DNA from: Austwickia sp. TVS 96-490-7B
Lineage (GTDB): Bacteria; Actinomycetota; Actinomycetes; Actinomycetales; Dermatophilaceae
Length of the DNA: 64,000 bases
Direction: 5' to 3'
Assembly (NCBI RefSeq): GCF_019331795.1
Contig: NZ_JAHPZL010000003.1
Coordinates: 303,777 to 367,776 of the forward strand
Position 1 is the first letter of the stretch. Each line of letters starts with the position of its first letter. Shown in pieces: positions 8,313 to 15,466 of this stretch. The notes below the pieces were generated by a model. That model searched no databases. It was not told the DNA's origin and saw nothing but the letters and a program-made list of their open reading frames with translations. A program made the translations under genes and the position numbers.

Positions 8313-9044
8313 TCATCCCCGTTTGTCCCGCCGGGCCCGTTCCGCAGCGACCTTCGCCAACAATGCCCGCCTCGCTTGCGCCGCAGGCAAACTCACTTCT
8401 TCTTTGTATGTCGCCAAGTCATGCAAACCACGCTCCCGCAATGCCACTATGTGGCCCTGCACATCGTCCGGTGATTTGTTTTGACTCATCTTTGCCTTCC
8501 CCACCACCCGGTCAATGCGGACCTGCACTCCCACCACCGCGCGCATCATCCGGTCAATGAACTCCTGCGGCGCATCATCCATCGACCACCATCGACGCTG
8601 GTCACCGACCCACTGCTGCTCATGCCGACGAGTCATTCGGCTCATCGTGGCCGCCAGCCACACCGGGTCATCCCACCAGATCACCTCGCCGTACACCTGC
8701 ACCGTGACATAGTCCCAGGTCGGCACCATCCGACCGTGCTCCTGAGCAGCAGGCATATCCCCCGGCGAAACATAATGATCCCCCGCATGGACCACCACCA
8801 ATCCCGGAGCGGTCACCGGCGTGCGAAACTGCGGATTATTCCGAGCCATATGCGCCACCAATGATCCGGTCGGACCTACGTGCATCCCAGCAGGTCCATC
8901 CTCTCCTGCACCGATCAGCTCGAACGGCAGGTACGTCGCATCCAGGCCGTGCTCATGCACCGTGACAAAATCACCTGCCCCCATCCCGGCGAGGATCTGC
9001 AAACATTCCGGAACGTCCATCGAGAAATGAGCAGGGATATACAT
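8313..9044 (-). CDS. PaiB-type FMN-binding protein
   Basis: The 243-residue product starts MYIPAHF and contains LPFEL, G...HMARNNPQ and the YVSP motif followed by P TWDYVTVQVYGE. This is the signature of the PaiB/YtfP-like FMN-binding split-barrel family, annotated as a negative regulator of protease and sporulation genes in Bacillus. PaiB usually sits beside the acetyltransferase PaiA, which is absent here. The C-terminal part is longer and basic. It is transcribed toward the LCP gene 61 bases away and could share its transcript. Whether it regulates transcription or is a flavin-linked enzyme cannot be said. Confidence 0.85.
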   Translation of the reverse strand: MYIPAHFSMDVPECLQILAGMGAGDFVTVHEHGLDATYLPFELIGAGEDGPAGMHVGPTGSLVAHMARNNPQFRTPVTAPGLVVVHAGDHYVSPGDMPAAQEHGRMVPTWDYVTVQVYGEVIWWDDPVWLAATMSRMTRRHEQQWVGDQRRWWSMDDAPQEFIDRMMRAVVGVQVRIDRVVGKAKMSQNKSPDDVQGHIVALRERGLHDLATYKEEVSLPAAQARRALLAKVAAERARRDKRG

Positions 9045-9096
9045 GCCGCCCAGTATCTACTGGACACTGCCAACCCAGCAGGCCGGCATCGCCCAC

Positions 9097-10344
9097 CTAA
9101 CGGCGTGCTACTCCCGCGCCAGAAGGTGAGGCGCCCTCCCGACCAGACGATGCCCGAGCCGAACGACCCGACACCGCCACCGGTTCCACAACCGGCCGGG
9201 CACCCACGGTGACATCACGAGCCGCCACCGCACCCTGAGCCACCACAGCCGCCGCGCCTGCCGCCGCCGCACCACCCAACACGCTGGTCACCGCCGCAAA
9301 CTGCGCCCTCGTTGCCTCCACCAACACCGCCGCTCCCGTCTCCGTTGCCTCCTGCAAGCGCAACTGCCGTTGCGCCGGACTCAACCCGCCATCCGGCTCA
9401 GACGCCCGAACCGCCCCCTGACGAGCCGCACCCAGATCAACCTGCCCCACACCCAACTCCTCAATCGTGGCTGACAGACTCTGCTCCGCCTCATCCACCG
9501 CGCCCCGCACCGCCGCCAACACATCAGCCGCCGAATCGATGCGAGCCACCGCCCGCCGCGCCTGCTCCGGCGACCCAATCGGGACCCGATTGACCGTCCC
9601 CGACGCTGCCGACGGCCGGTCTGTTGCGGGCACAGCCACCGCCGACACCACCGACGCCGACGAACTCGGCGCGACCGCCGCTGCCCCCACTGGCGCCGCT
9701 TCCGACGCACTACCCTGACCAGCCACGACTCCAGAAGCAAACACGCCCAACGGAGGCACCGCCAAAGAAGGGACCGCCGCACCACCCGGCCGAGGAATCA
9801 CCCGCGCGGCCGCCGCATCAGCCATCCACATCCTCGCCGTGGCACCCAACATCTGCAGGGTGTGATGACGAGCCTGTTCAGCGATCCCTTCCAACTCCTG
9901 CGCCGACCTATCCACATACTTCTGCAACACCTCGGCCACCGCCGGAGCATCACCCCCCACCACTGCCTGCACCGCCACCGCCCGCATCCGGCGTAACACC
10001 TCCTGCGAACGGTCCAAGTCCTCCCGAGCAACCTGCACGTACCCCAAACCGTCCTGAATCGTCATGTGCCCCTGCCGGGCCCCCAACACCTGCGCGCGGA
10101 TCCCCTCCGCTGCGCCCACCACCCACGAATCCTCCGCCGCACCCTGCGGCGACCTCCCCACGCCACCAACAGACCCCACCGGCGCCGCTGCTCCCACCCC
10201 AGCGACCCCCGACACCTGCGATGACGGGGCCGACGGAGCTGATGCCGTCATCCGCGCCACACTCACATGCATCGCTGCAATCTGCGCAGCCCAGGCCTGC
10301 ACGTCAGGACGCCGTGACGCATCCTCATCGCCACCGATCCTCAT
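9097..10344 (-). CDS. flagellin-like orphan protein
   Basis: This 415-residue, Ala-rich protein has two separated helical blocks. Residues about 80-168 (GIRAQVLGARQG, IQDGLGYVQVA, LRRMRAVAVQA, then a heptad-rich helix) follow the flagellin N-terminal D1 pattern (xxAxIxGLxQAxRNAxDGIS..QTxEGAL..LQRxRELAVQA). Residues 268-357 (IDSAADVLAAVRGAVDEAE, LSATIEELG, then helices to VTSVLG) resemble the C-terminal D1/D0 helices. Between them is a Val/Ala/Ser-rich linker. The usual start (N-I-..-L-.-.Q) is missing, and about 58 low-complexity residues replace the usual conserved end. GGAGG five bases before ATG 10344 fixes the start. No flagellar genes are nearby. It is divergent from tnaA. Function unknown. 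Confidence 0.6.
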   Translation of the reverse strand: MRIGGDEDASRRPDVQAWAAQIAAMHVSVARMTASAPSAPSSQVSGVAGVGAAAPVGSVGGVGRSPQGAAEDSWVVGAAEGIRAQVLGARQGHMTIQDGLGYVQVAREDLDRSQEVLRRMRAVAVQAVVGGDAPAVAEVLQKYVDRSAQELEGIAEQARHHTLQMLGATARMWMADAAAARVIPRPGGAAVPSLAVPPLGVFASGVVAGQGSASEAAPVGAAAVAPSSSASVVSAVAVPATDRPSAASGTVNRVPIGSPEQARRAVARIDSAADVLAAVRGAVDEAEQSLSATIEELGVGQVDLGAARQGAVRASEPDGGLSPAQRQLRLQEATETGAAVLVEATRAQFAAVTSVLGGAAAAGAAAVVAQGAVAARDVTVGARPVVEPVAVSGRSARASSGREGASPSGAGVARR

Positions 10345-10543
10345 GATGTCCTCCCTCATGCCTGACCCTCGCGACACGGCACCCGGACCCGCGACCACAC
10401 AGCCCCGATCACCCCCCATCGGTCGCCACCACCACGAACTGAGCCACCCGAAGCATCAGGACCGACGTCCGCCCCACGATCAACCCCACCCAGTGCAGCC
10501 AAACACCTCACACCAGCAGAAGCAGCGCGCCACAGTTGAACCC

Positions 10544-11923
10544 ATGACTGAACCCACCTTCCGCACCGTCATCGAACCCTTCCGCATTCACTCCGTCGAA
10601 CCACTCCACATGACCACCGCCGCCTACCGACGCCGCACCGCCGCTGAGGCGTCGTACAACCTGTTCTCCCTGCGCGCCGAAGACGTCCTCATCGACCTCC
10701 TCACCGACTCCGGCACCGGCGCGATGAGCCGCGACCAATGGGCCGCGATCCAACACGGCGACGAAAGCTACGCCGGCAGCCCCTCCTACTACCTCTTCCG
10801 CGACGCCGTCCAACACCTCTTCCCCTACACCCACGTCATCCCCACCCACCAAGGCCGCGCCGCCGAAAAAATCCTCTTCGGCGCCCTCGCCGGACCCGGA
10901 CGCACCATCCCCAGCAACACCCACTTCGACACCACCCGCGCCAACATCGAATTCACCGGCGCCACCGCCGTCGACCTCGTCATCGACGAAGGCCACGACC
11001 CGGCCCTGGACCACCCGTTCAAAGGCAACATGAACCTGGAACGCCTCGACGCGCTCCTGACCGACCATGGCGCCGACGTGCCCTGCGTCATGATGACCAT
11101 CACCAACAACTCCGGCGGCGGCCAACCGGTCTCCCTCGAAAACTTGCGCGCCGTCTCCGAGATCGCCCACCGACATGGCAAACCGCTCTTCCTTGACGCC
11201 TGCCGCTTCGGCGAAAACGCCTGGTTCATCCGGATGCGCGAAGAAGGACACCGCGAGCGCGATGTCGTCGACATCATCCGGGACATGGCCGCCTGCGCCG
11301 ACGGCATGACCATGTCCGCCAAAAAAGATCCGATGGGCAACATCGGCGGCTGGCTGGCCCTCAACGACGACGCCCTCGCTCAGGAATGCCGCAACCTGCT
11401 CATCCTCACTGAAGGGTTCCCCACCTACGGCGGCTTGGCCGGACGCGACCTCGAAGCCCTCGCCCAAGGCCTCAAAGAAACGGTTGATCACGACTACCTC
11501 AACTATCGGATCACCTCCACTGCCTACCTCGGCGACGCCCTCGAACGCCTTGGCATCCCCTGCATCAAACCCACCGGAGGGCACGCCGTCTACATCGACG
11601 CCCGAGCCATGCTCCCCCACATTGAACCTCTGAAATTCCCTGGCCAAGCCCTCGCTGTGGCCCTCTACGAGGTCGGTGGGGTGCGCGCCTGCGAGATAGG
11701 TACCGCCATGTTTGGGCGTCAACCCGATGGCACCGAACAACCCGCCGCCATGGACCTGGTCCGCCTCGCCATCCCCCGGCGCACCTACACCCAGAGCCAC
11801 ATGGACTACGTCATTGAAGTCTGTGAGCAGGTCAAAGCGATGGGGCCAGACCTGCCCGGCTACCGAATCATCGAAGAGCCCCCGGCACTACGGCACTTCA
11901 CCGCGAAATTCGCCCAGATCTGA
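10544..11923 (+). CDS. tnaA: tryptophanase (L-tryptophan indole-lyase)
   Basis: The 459-residue product is a beta-eliminating PLP lyase. It has the N-terminal EPFRI.SVEP, LLTDSGTGAMS, GDESYAGSPSYY, PTHQGRAAE, the SAKKD lysine that forms the PLP aldimine, FPTYGGLAGRDLEA and LRHFTAKF at the end. Tryptophanase and tyrosine phenol-lyase are close relatives. The segment GVRACEIGTAMFG matches the tryptophanase form (AxEIG) rather than the tyrosine phenol-lyase form (SMERG), so indole, pyruvate and ammonia are the expected products. Length is normal. ATG 10544 aligns with the family; no ribosome binding site is obvious and no Trp-containing leader peptide is visible. A strong hairpin follows the stop. 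Confidence 0.88.
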   Translation: MTEPTFRTVIEPFRIHSVEPLHMTTAAYRRRTAAEASYNLFSLRAEDVLIDLLTDSGTGAMSRDQWAAIQHGDESYAGSPSYYLFRDAVQHLFPYTHVIPTHQGRAAEKILFGALAGPGRTIPSNTHFDTTRANIEFTGATAVDLVIDEGHDPALDHPFKGNMNLERLDALLTDHGADVPCVMMTITNNSGGGQPVSLENLRAVSEIAHRHGKPLFLDACRFGENAWFIRMREEGHRERDVVDIIRDMAACADGMTMSAKKDPMGNIGGWLALNDDALAQECRNLLILTEGFPTYGGLAGRDLEALAQGLKETVDHDYLNYRITSTAYLGDALERLGIPCIKPTGGHAVYIDARAMLPHIEPLKFPGQALAVALYEVGGVRACEIGTAMFGRQPDGTEQPAAMDLVRLAIPRRTYTQSHMDYVIEVCEQVKAMGPDLPGYRIIEEPPALRHFTAKFAQI

Positions 11924-11929
11924 GGGTGC

Positions 11930-11971
11930 TCCGACCCGCAGCTCACCGGGTGCGGTGCCCTGCGGGTCGGA
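11930..11971 (+). terminator. hairpin after tnaA
   Basis: TCCGACCCGCAG (11930-11941) pairs perfectly with CTGCGGGTCGGA (11960-11971) around an 18-base loop, seven bases after the tnaA stop codon. No T-run follows, as is common in high-GC actinobacteria. Confidence 0.7.
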
Positions 11972-12012
11972 CCCCCACCACGTTAAAACGTCACTGGTGA
12001 GGATGTCGCTGT

Positions 12013-12134
12013 GTCCCGTCGGACGTACAGTGCCCGTCCTGACGGACCCACCATCTCTGCGCTACACGCCGATGAACTGCGAAGATGCGGAATTCGAGGC
12101 GGAGCTGACCGTGGCACTGTACGTCCGACGGGAC
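12013..12134. repeat. 122-bp inverted-repeat element, copy A
   Basis: GTCCCGTCGGACGTACAGTG.. (12013-12034) is repeated as a perfect reverse complement at 12113-12134, 78 bases apart. The same layout (22-bp ends, 78-bp centre) recurs at 14316-14437. The centres of the two copies align without gaps over at least part of their length at roughly 60 percent by eye. Copy A lies between the 3' ends of tnaA and the XRE gene. A small non-coding mobile (MITE-like) element or a structured RNA are both possible. Confidence 0.75.
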
Positions 12135-12199
12135 GCCCCGACCGTCAGCACCACCAGAGCGCACACCTCACCGGATGCAGCCTCACGGCTCCACAGCTC

Positions 12200-12436
12200 T
12201 CAACCTGCGTTGCCGCTGCCCAGCAACGGGAAGGGCTCCGTGGCAAACACCACCTCCACCGGCACCTCGAAGAACGCTGCGATCCGCAACGCCAGATAGA
12301 GACTCGGCGCGTATTCCCCGCGTTCGAGGTATCCCACGGTCTGGTAGTGCACTCCCAGCGCCTCAGCTAATGCCCGACGGGACACTCCGCGTTCGGCGCG
12401 CAGCATGGCAATACGGTTGTGCACCTGCTCGGACAT
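12200..12436 (-). CDS. XRE-family HTH regulator (short, YozG-like)
   Basis: The 78-residue protein is almost entirely a helix-turn-helix domain. It reads NRIAMLRAERG.SRRALAEALGV..QTVGYLERGEY.PSLYLALRIAAFFEV.VE.VF, which is the standard layout of minimal XRE regulators that pair with transporters. ATG 12436 lies five bases after the permease stop, so it is the third gene of the ATPase-permease-regulator operon. A longer in-frame extension overlapping the permease is rejected. The near-palindrome at 14249-14262 over the operon promoter is a plausible binding site. The regulator looks intact although the operon's ATPase gene is damaged. Confidence 0.88.
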   Translation of the reverse strand: MSEQVHNRIAMLRAERGVSRRALAEALGVHYQTVGYLERGEYAPSLYLALRIAAFFEVPVEVVFATEPFPLLGSGNAG

Positions 12437-12441
12437 GACGT

Positions 12442-13290
12442 TCAGTATCCCCTGGCCAGAAAGCGATCCCGAGTCGCGGCAAGCACCGACGCCGACTGGC
12501 GCCGAGATAGGTGACGCAGCGCCCGCGGCGCCAGCGCCAACCCCACGATCGCCCACAGCGCCAAGACCACGAAGGTCAGCTCCAACCGCCAGCTCTGGGT
12601 GACTTCCACAGCGACGATGTCAGCAGGCAGAAGTGTCGTCCGAAGTCCGAGACCCACCCAATAGAAAGGGAGTCCTTGCAGAGGGATCTGCGCCCACAGC
12701 GCCAAGAGACTCAACGGGAAGAACAACCCACTCAGCGCAGCAAGGACATAAATCACCATGGAGAGCATCATCGAACGTAGGGTGCGGCGGCACCAGGCGC
12801 CGATGACTACCGAGACCGGAAAAGTCGCCAACATCCCCAACCCGGTGACCGCGATCATCGTCACCCAGGCCAGAGGGTTCCCTGGCAACAAGTCGGGCCA
12901 CGCCAAGGCCATCACCGCCACATAGCAGACCAGTGGCAGCAGGCTGAGTGCTGCGACAACACAGATTTCCCCCCACAGGTGGGCTGCTAAAGCTCCAGGG
13001 ATCGATTTGGCCCGCAGCAAGCTGCCGTCCTCTTCAGCTGACGCAAGTTGAACGATCATCGAGTTCATTCCGGTGACCGTGGTGCACACGGTGATGAGGC
13101 CGGGCAGCAGGTAGGCGGCAAGATCGATGGTGGATGACTTCACCGGGGTCCCGGACAGCGTCCACACGGTTATCACCATGACGAAAGGCATGACTGCCCA
13201 AGCGAGGAGACGCCATCCAGTCAAGTGGCCGCGGAGTTCTATCCTGGCGTGCCGCCAGGTAGCAGCGGCAATAGTGGACGGCGAGGTCAT
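12442..13290 (-). CDS. ABC-2 type exporter permease
   Basis: The 282-residue product has six hydrophobic segments spread over the length (first near residues 28-48, last near 245-265) and no ATPase motifs. It fits the ABC-2 membrane subunit family that exports drugs, antibiotics or lipids together with a separate ATPase. Its ATG overlaps the original stop of the ATPase frame as ATGA (13290-13287). The gene was therefore translationally coupled to the full-length ATPase and would lose that coupling because of the internal TAG upstream. No frame damage is seen in the permease itself. Substrate unknown. Confidence 0.82.
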   Translation of the reverse strand: MTSPSTIAAATWRHARIELRGHLTGWRLLAWAVMPFVMVITVWTLSGTPVKSSTIDLAAYLLPGLITVCTTVTGMNSMIVQLASAEEDGSLLRAKSIPGALAAHLWGEICVVAALSLLPLVCYVAVMALAWPDLLPGNPLAWVTMIAVTGLGMLATFPVSVVIGAWCRRTLRSMMLSMVIYVLAALSGLFFPLSLLALWAQIPLQGLPFYWVGLGLRTTLLPADIVAVEVTQSWRLELTFVVLALWAIVGLALAPRALRHLSRRQSASVLAATRDRFLARGY

Positions 13291-14237
13291 CGGATCTCCT
13301 TGTCGAGTTGAGCCTGGCAGGGAGCAGCGATGAGATCAGAACCTCCGACTGGGACGCGATCCCGCACCCCCGCCACCAGGTCGAGATACACCTCTTCGAG
13401 GGTGGCGCGACGAATCTCCAGGTCGGAGATCGACGGCCTGCCCTCGGCGAGCAGGTCACGGAGATAGGCGACGGGATCCTCTGTGGTGTGGATGTGTCGG
13501 GTTCCTGCTTCTGACCAGATGATCTCGGCGCGACGAGAAACCTAGCGACGAAGCTGGTCCGGAGATTCATCGGCGACGAAACGGCCGCCGGTGAGAATGA
13601 GAAGACGGTCAGCGATCTTCTCCGCTTCTCCCAGGTCATGGGTGGCCATGAGCACGGTCACCTCGTCGTCGGCAAGTTCGACGATGAGATCATGCAATTC
13701 GCTGCGGGCTTGAGGGTCGAGGCCATTGGTGGGTTCGGCGAGGAATAGCAGATCTGGGCGGCCGATCAGCCCAATCGCCAGGTCGAGACGGCGACGCTCA
13801 CCACCAGAGAGCGAGGAGATCTTCTGACTAACTTTGTCCCGCAACCCAACTCGTGCGAGTAAGTCGTCGATGGGCCAGGGCCGGGGCCTGTCAGGAGATC
13901 CGTACGGACGGTAAAACTCGCCAGCATGGCTGATCAACTCCCCCACCCGCCACAGCGAGTGGTCTCGCCACGACTGTAGGACAACACCGACGCGGGAGCG
14001 CCAGTCTTCACCCGCGGTCAACGGGGTGGCGCCGAGGACCGTCACCTGTCCTGACGTGGGACGGCGAAAACCTTCCAGGATCTCTAAGAACGTCGTCTTA
14101 CCAGCACCATTGGGTCCCAGGAGGGCGACGATCTCACCGCGCTGGACGGTCAGGTCCACACCACGTAGGACCTGGTGTTCGTCGAAGCTCATAGTGATGT
14201 CCCGGGCTTTGATAACCGGCACACTATCCACACTCAT
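13287..14237 (-). pseudogene. ABC exporter ATPase with internal TAG and altered Walker B
   Basis: The 316-codon frame encodes a drug-type ABC ATPase: Walker A GPNGAGKTT near residue 41, Q-loop VVLQSW, signature LSGGERRRLDLA, H-loop ATHD. Codon 232 (13544-13542) is TAG, yet the same frame continues without another stop through EIIWSEAGT, YLRDLLAEGRP and ATLEEVYLDL. That is the usual C-terminal extension of this family. The frame ends in an ATGA overlap with the permease. The Walker B segment reads LLFLAEPTNGLD; the Asp that coordinates Mg is Ala (codon 13739-13737, GCC for expected GAC). Two independent lesions suggest loss of function. The 231-residue truncated product (13542-14237) would still contain a whole nucleotide-binding domain. 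Confidence 0.85.
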
Positions 14238-14244
14238 ACTGAAA

Positions 14245-14262
14245 AATGTAGCAGATCTACTA
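14245..14262 (-). promoter_or_regulatory. putative leaderless -10 element and operator of the ABC/XRE operon
   Basis: On the minus strand TACATT (14250-14245) lies seven bases before the ATPase ATG, which fits a leaderless promoter; no ribosome binding site is present. It overlaps TAGTAGATCTGCTA (14262-14249), a palindrome centred on AGATCT with one mismatched pair. The position over the -10 suits repression by the operon's own XRE protein. Confidence 0.45.
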
Positions 14263-14315
14263 TCAAAGGTAGTGCAGGCATGACATTTCGCGGTGGCGGC
14301 GTCAGCGGACCACTG

Positions 14316-14437
14316 GTCCCTCCGGACGTACAGTGCCCACCCCGATAGCTTCCTCACTCCTGCATTCCAGGCCTGTGACCAGTGAAAACGCTAAAATTGA
14401 AGCTGGGTAAAAAATGGCACTGTAAGTCCGACGGGAC
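14316..14437. repeat. 122-bp inverted-repeat element, copy B
   Basis: The left end (14316-14337) matches copy A's left end with two differences. The right end (14416-14437) is its reverse complement with one difference from copy A. The spacing is again exactly 78 bases. Similarity continues about ten bases past the right end (CCCCGAC in both). Copy B lies between the ATPase start and the aldo/keto reductase end, so the two copies bracket the whole XRE/permease/ATPase cassette. Confidence 0.75.
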
Positions 14438-14491
14438 ACCCCGACGGTGATCCCCTGCCTGACGCCCCGTCAGACCGCAGCCACCGACCGG

Positions 14492-15331
14492 TCAGGCGCC
14501 AAACACCCGCGGATCCGGCCCGGTCCGTCCATCCCGGTCCAATCCATCTAGCAAAGCCAGCTGTCGATCGTCCAAGGTCACGTCAATCGCGGCGAAGTTC
14601 TCAGCGATCCGTGACAGAGTTGCCGACTTCGGAATGACGACCGTGCCATGGGCGAGATGCCAGGCCAGGACCACCTGCGCCGGAGTTGCCCCCACTTCCT
14701 GAGCGATCTGCACCACCACGGGGTCAGCAAACAACGCGCCACCTCGCGCCAAGGGACTCCACGCCTCCACCACGACACCGTGTCGCTCAGCGGCAGCTCG
14801 CAATGGCATTTGGGCCAGGTAGGGATGCAGTTCCACCTGATTGACCGCCGGGGCCATCCCGGTCTCCTCGACCAGACGGTCCAGGTGTTCGGGTTCGAAG
14901 TTGCTGACCCCAGCGGCCCGGATGACACCTTCGTCGCGCAAGTGCAACAGTGCCTTCCACGTGTCGACGTACTGGTCTTGCCCAGGGCAGGGCCAGTGAA
15001 TGAGGTAGAGGTCGACGTAGTCGAGACCGAGACGGTTCCGGGACTCCTCGAAAGCGCGCAAAGTTTGCTCGTAGCCGTGAGCGTCGTTCCAGAGTTTTGT
15101 GGTCACGAAGATCTCTTCACGGGGGATGTCGCTGTCTCGCACTGCTCTTCCCACACCGTCCTCATTGCCATAGAAGCTGGCGGTGTCGATACTGCGGTAG
15201 CCGACTCGCAACGCCTCACCTACACACTCGACGGCCTGGTCCGGGGTGAGCTTGTACACGCCGTACCCCAGCTGAGGGATGTGACTGGCGGAGGAAGCGG
15301 AGGTCAACGGGATCATGGGGGTCTGCGTCAT
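14492..15331 (-). CDS. aldo/keto reductase
   Basis: The 279-residue product follows the AKR (beta/alpha)8 pattern: LGYGVYKL, YRSIDTASFYGNEDGVG (catalytic Asp and Tyr), TTKLWN (catalytic Lys), DLYLIHWPCPG (His), GVSNFEPEHL, NQVELHPYL and VIPKSAT..RI.EN for NADPH binding. This is the 2,5-diketo-gluconic acid reductase / YvgN type acting on small carbonyls. The natural substrate is unknown. There is no ribosome binding site, but TAGGGT lies six bases before the ATG, so a leaderless transcript is likely. It is monocistronic, divergent from the carboxylase gene. Confidence 0.92.
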   Translation of the reverse strand: MTQTPMIPLTSASSASHIPQLGYGVYKLTPDQAVECVGEALRVGYRSIDTASFYGNEDGVGRAVRDSDIPREEIFVTTKLWNDAHGYEQTLRAFEESRNRLGLDYVDLYLIHWPCPGQDQYVDTWKALLHLRDEGVIRAAGVSNFEPEHLDRLVEETGMAPAVNQVELHPYLAQMPLRAAAERHGVVVEAWSPLARGGALFADPVVVQIAQEVGATPAQVVLAWHLAHGTVVIPKSATLSRIAENFAAIDVTLDDRQLALLDGLDRDGRTGPDPRVFGA

Positions 15332-15337
15332 GGCCCG

Positions 15338-15343
15338 ACCCTA
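15338..15343 (-). promoter_or_regulatory. TAGGGT -10 element, leaderless aldo/keto reductase
   Basis: TAGGGT reads on the minus strand exactly six bases upstream of ATG 15331, matching TANNNT at leaderless spacing. No convincing -35 was found. Confidence 0.45.
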
Positions 15344-15453
15344 GTGCGGACACCACCCACCTAGCCGGACCGGCGGGGGACTTCCACGACCGAACATCGG
15401 TTCACCGCCGAATCGGCTGGTCGGCAAACGGCCCTGAACACACTCCTGGCCGT

Positions 15454-15459
15454 TAGGCT
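15454..15459 (+). promoter_or_regulatory. TAGGCT -10 element, leaderless carboxylase gene
   Basis: TAGGCT lies seven bases before ATG 15467 and no Shine-Dalgarno sequence is present, so transcription probably starts at the initiation codon. Confidence 0.5.
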
Positions 15460-15466
15460 CCGGGCC

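Noticed and set aside
10508..11800. Long antisense ORF (430 codons) opposite tnaA
   Set aside because: It mirrors a strongly C-rich third-position gene; composition is Gly/Val/Ala heavy with no domains, so it is a shadow of tnaA.
12200..12556. Longer XRE regulator starting at 12556
   Set aside because: The N-terminal 40 residues would overlap the permease in another frame and lack domain content; ATG 12436 is correctly placed.
13287..14237. TAG decoded as an amino acid (pyrrolysine or suppressor)
   Set aside because: No pyl genes or suppressor tRNA visible, and the additional Walker B change makes simple decay a better explanation.
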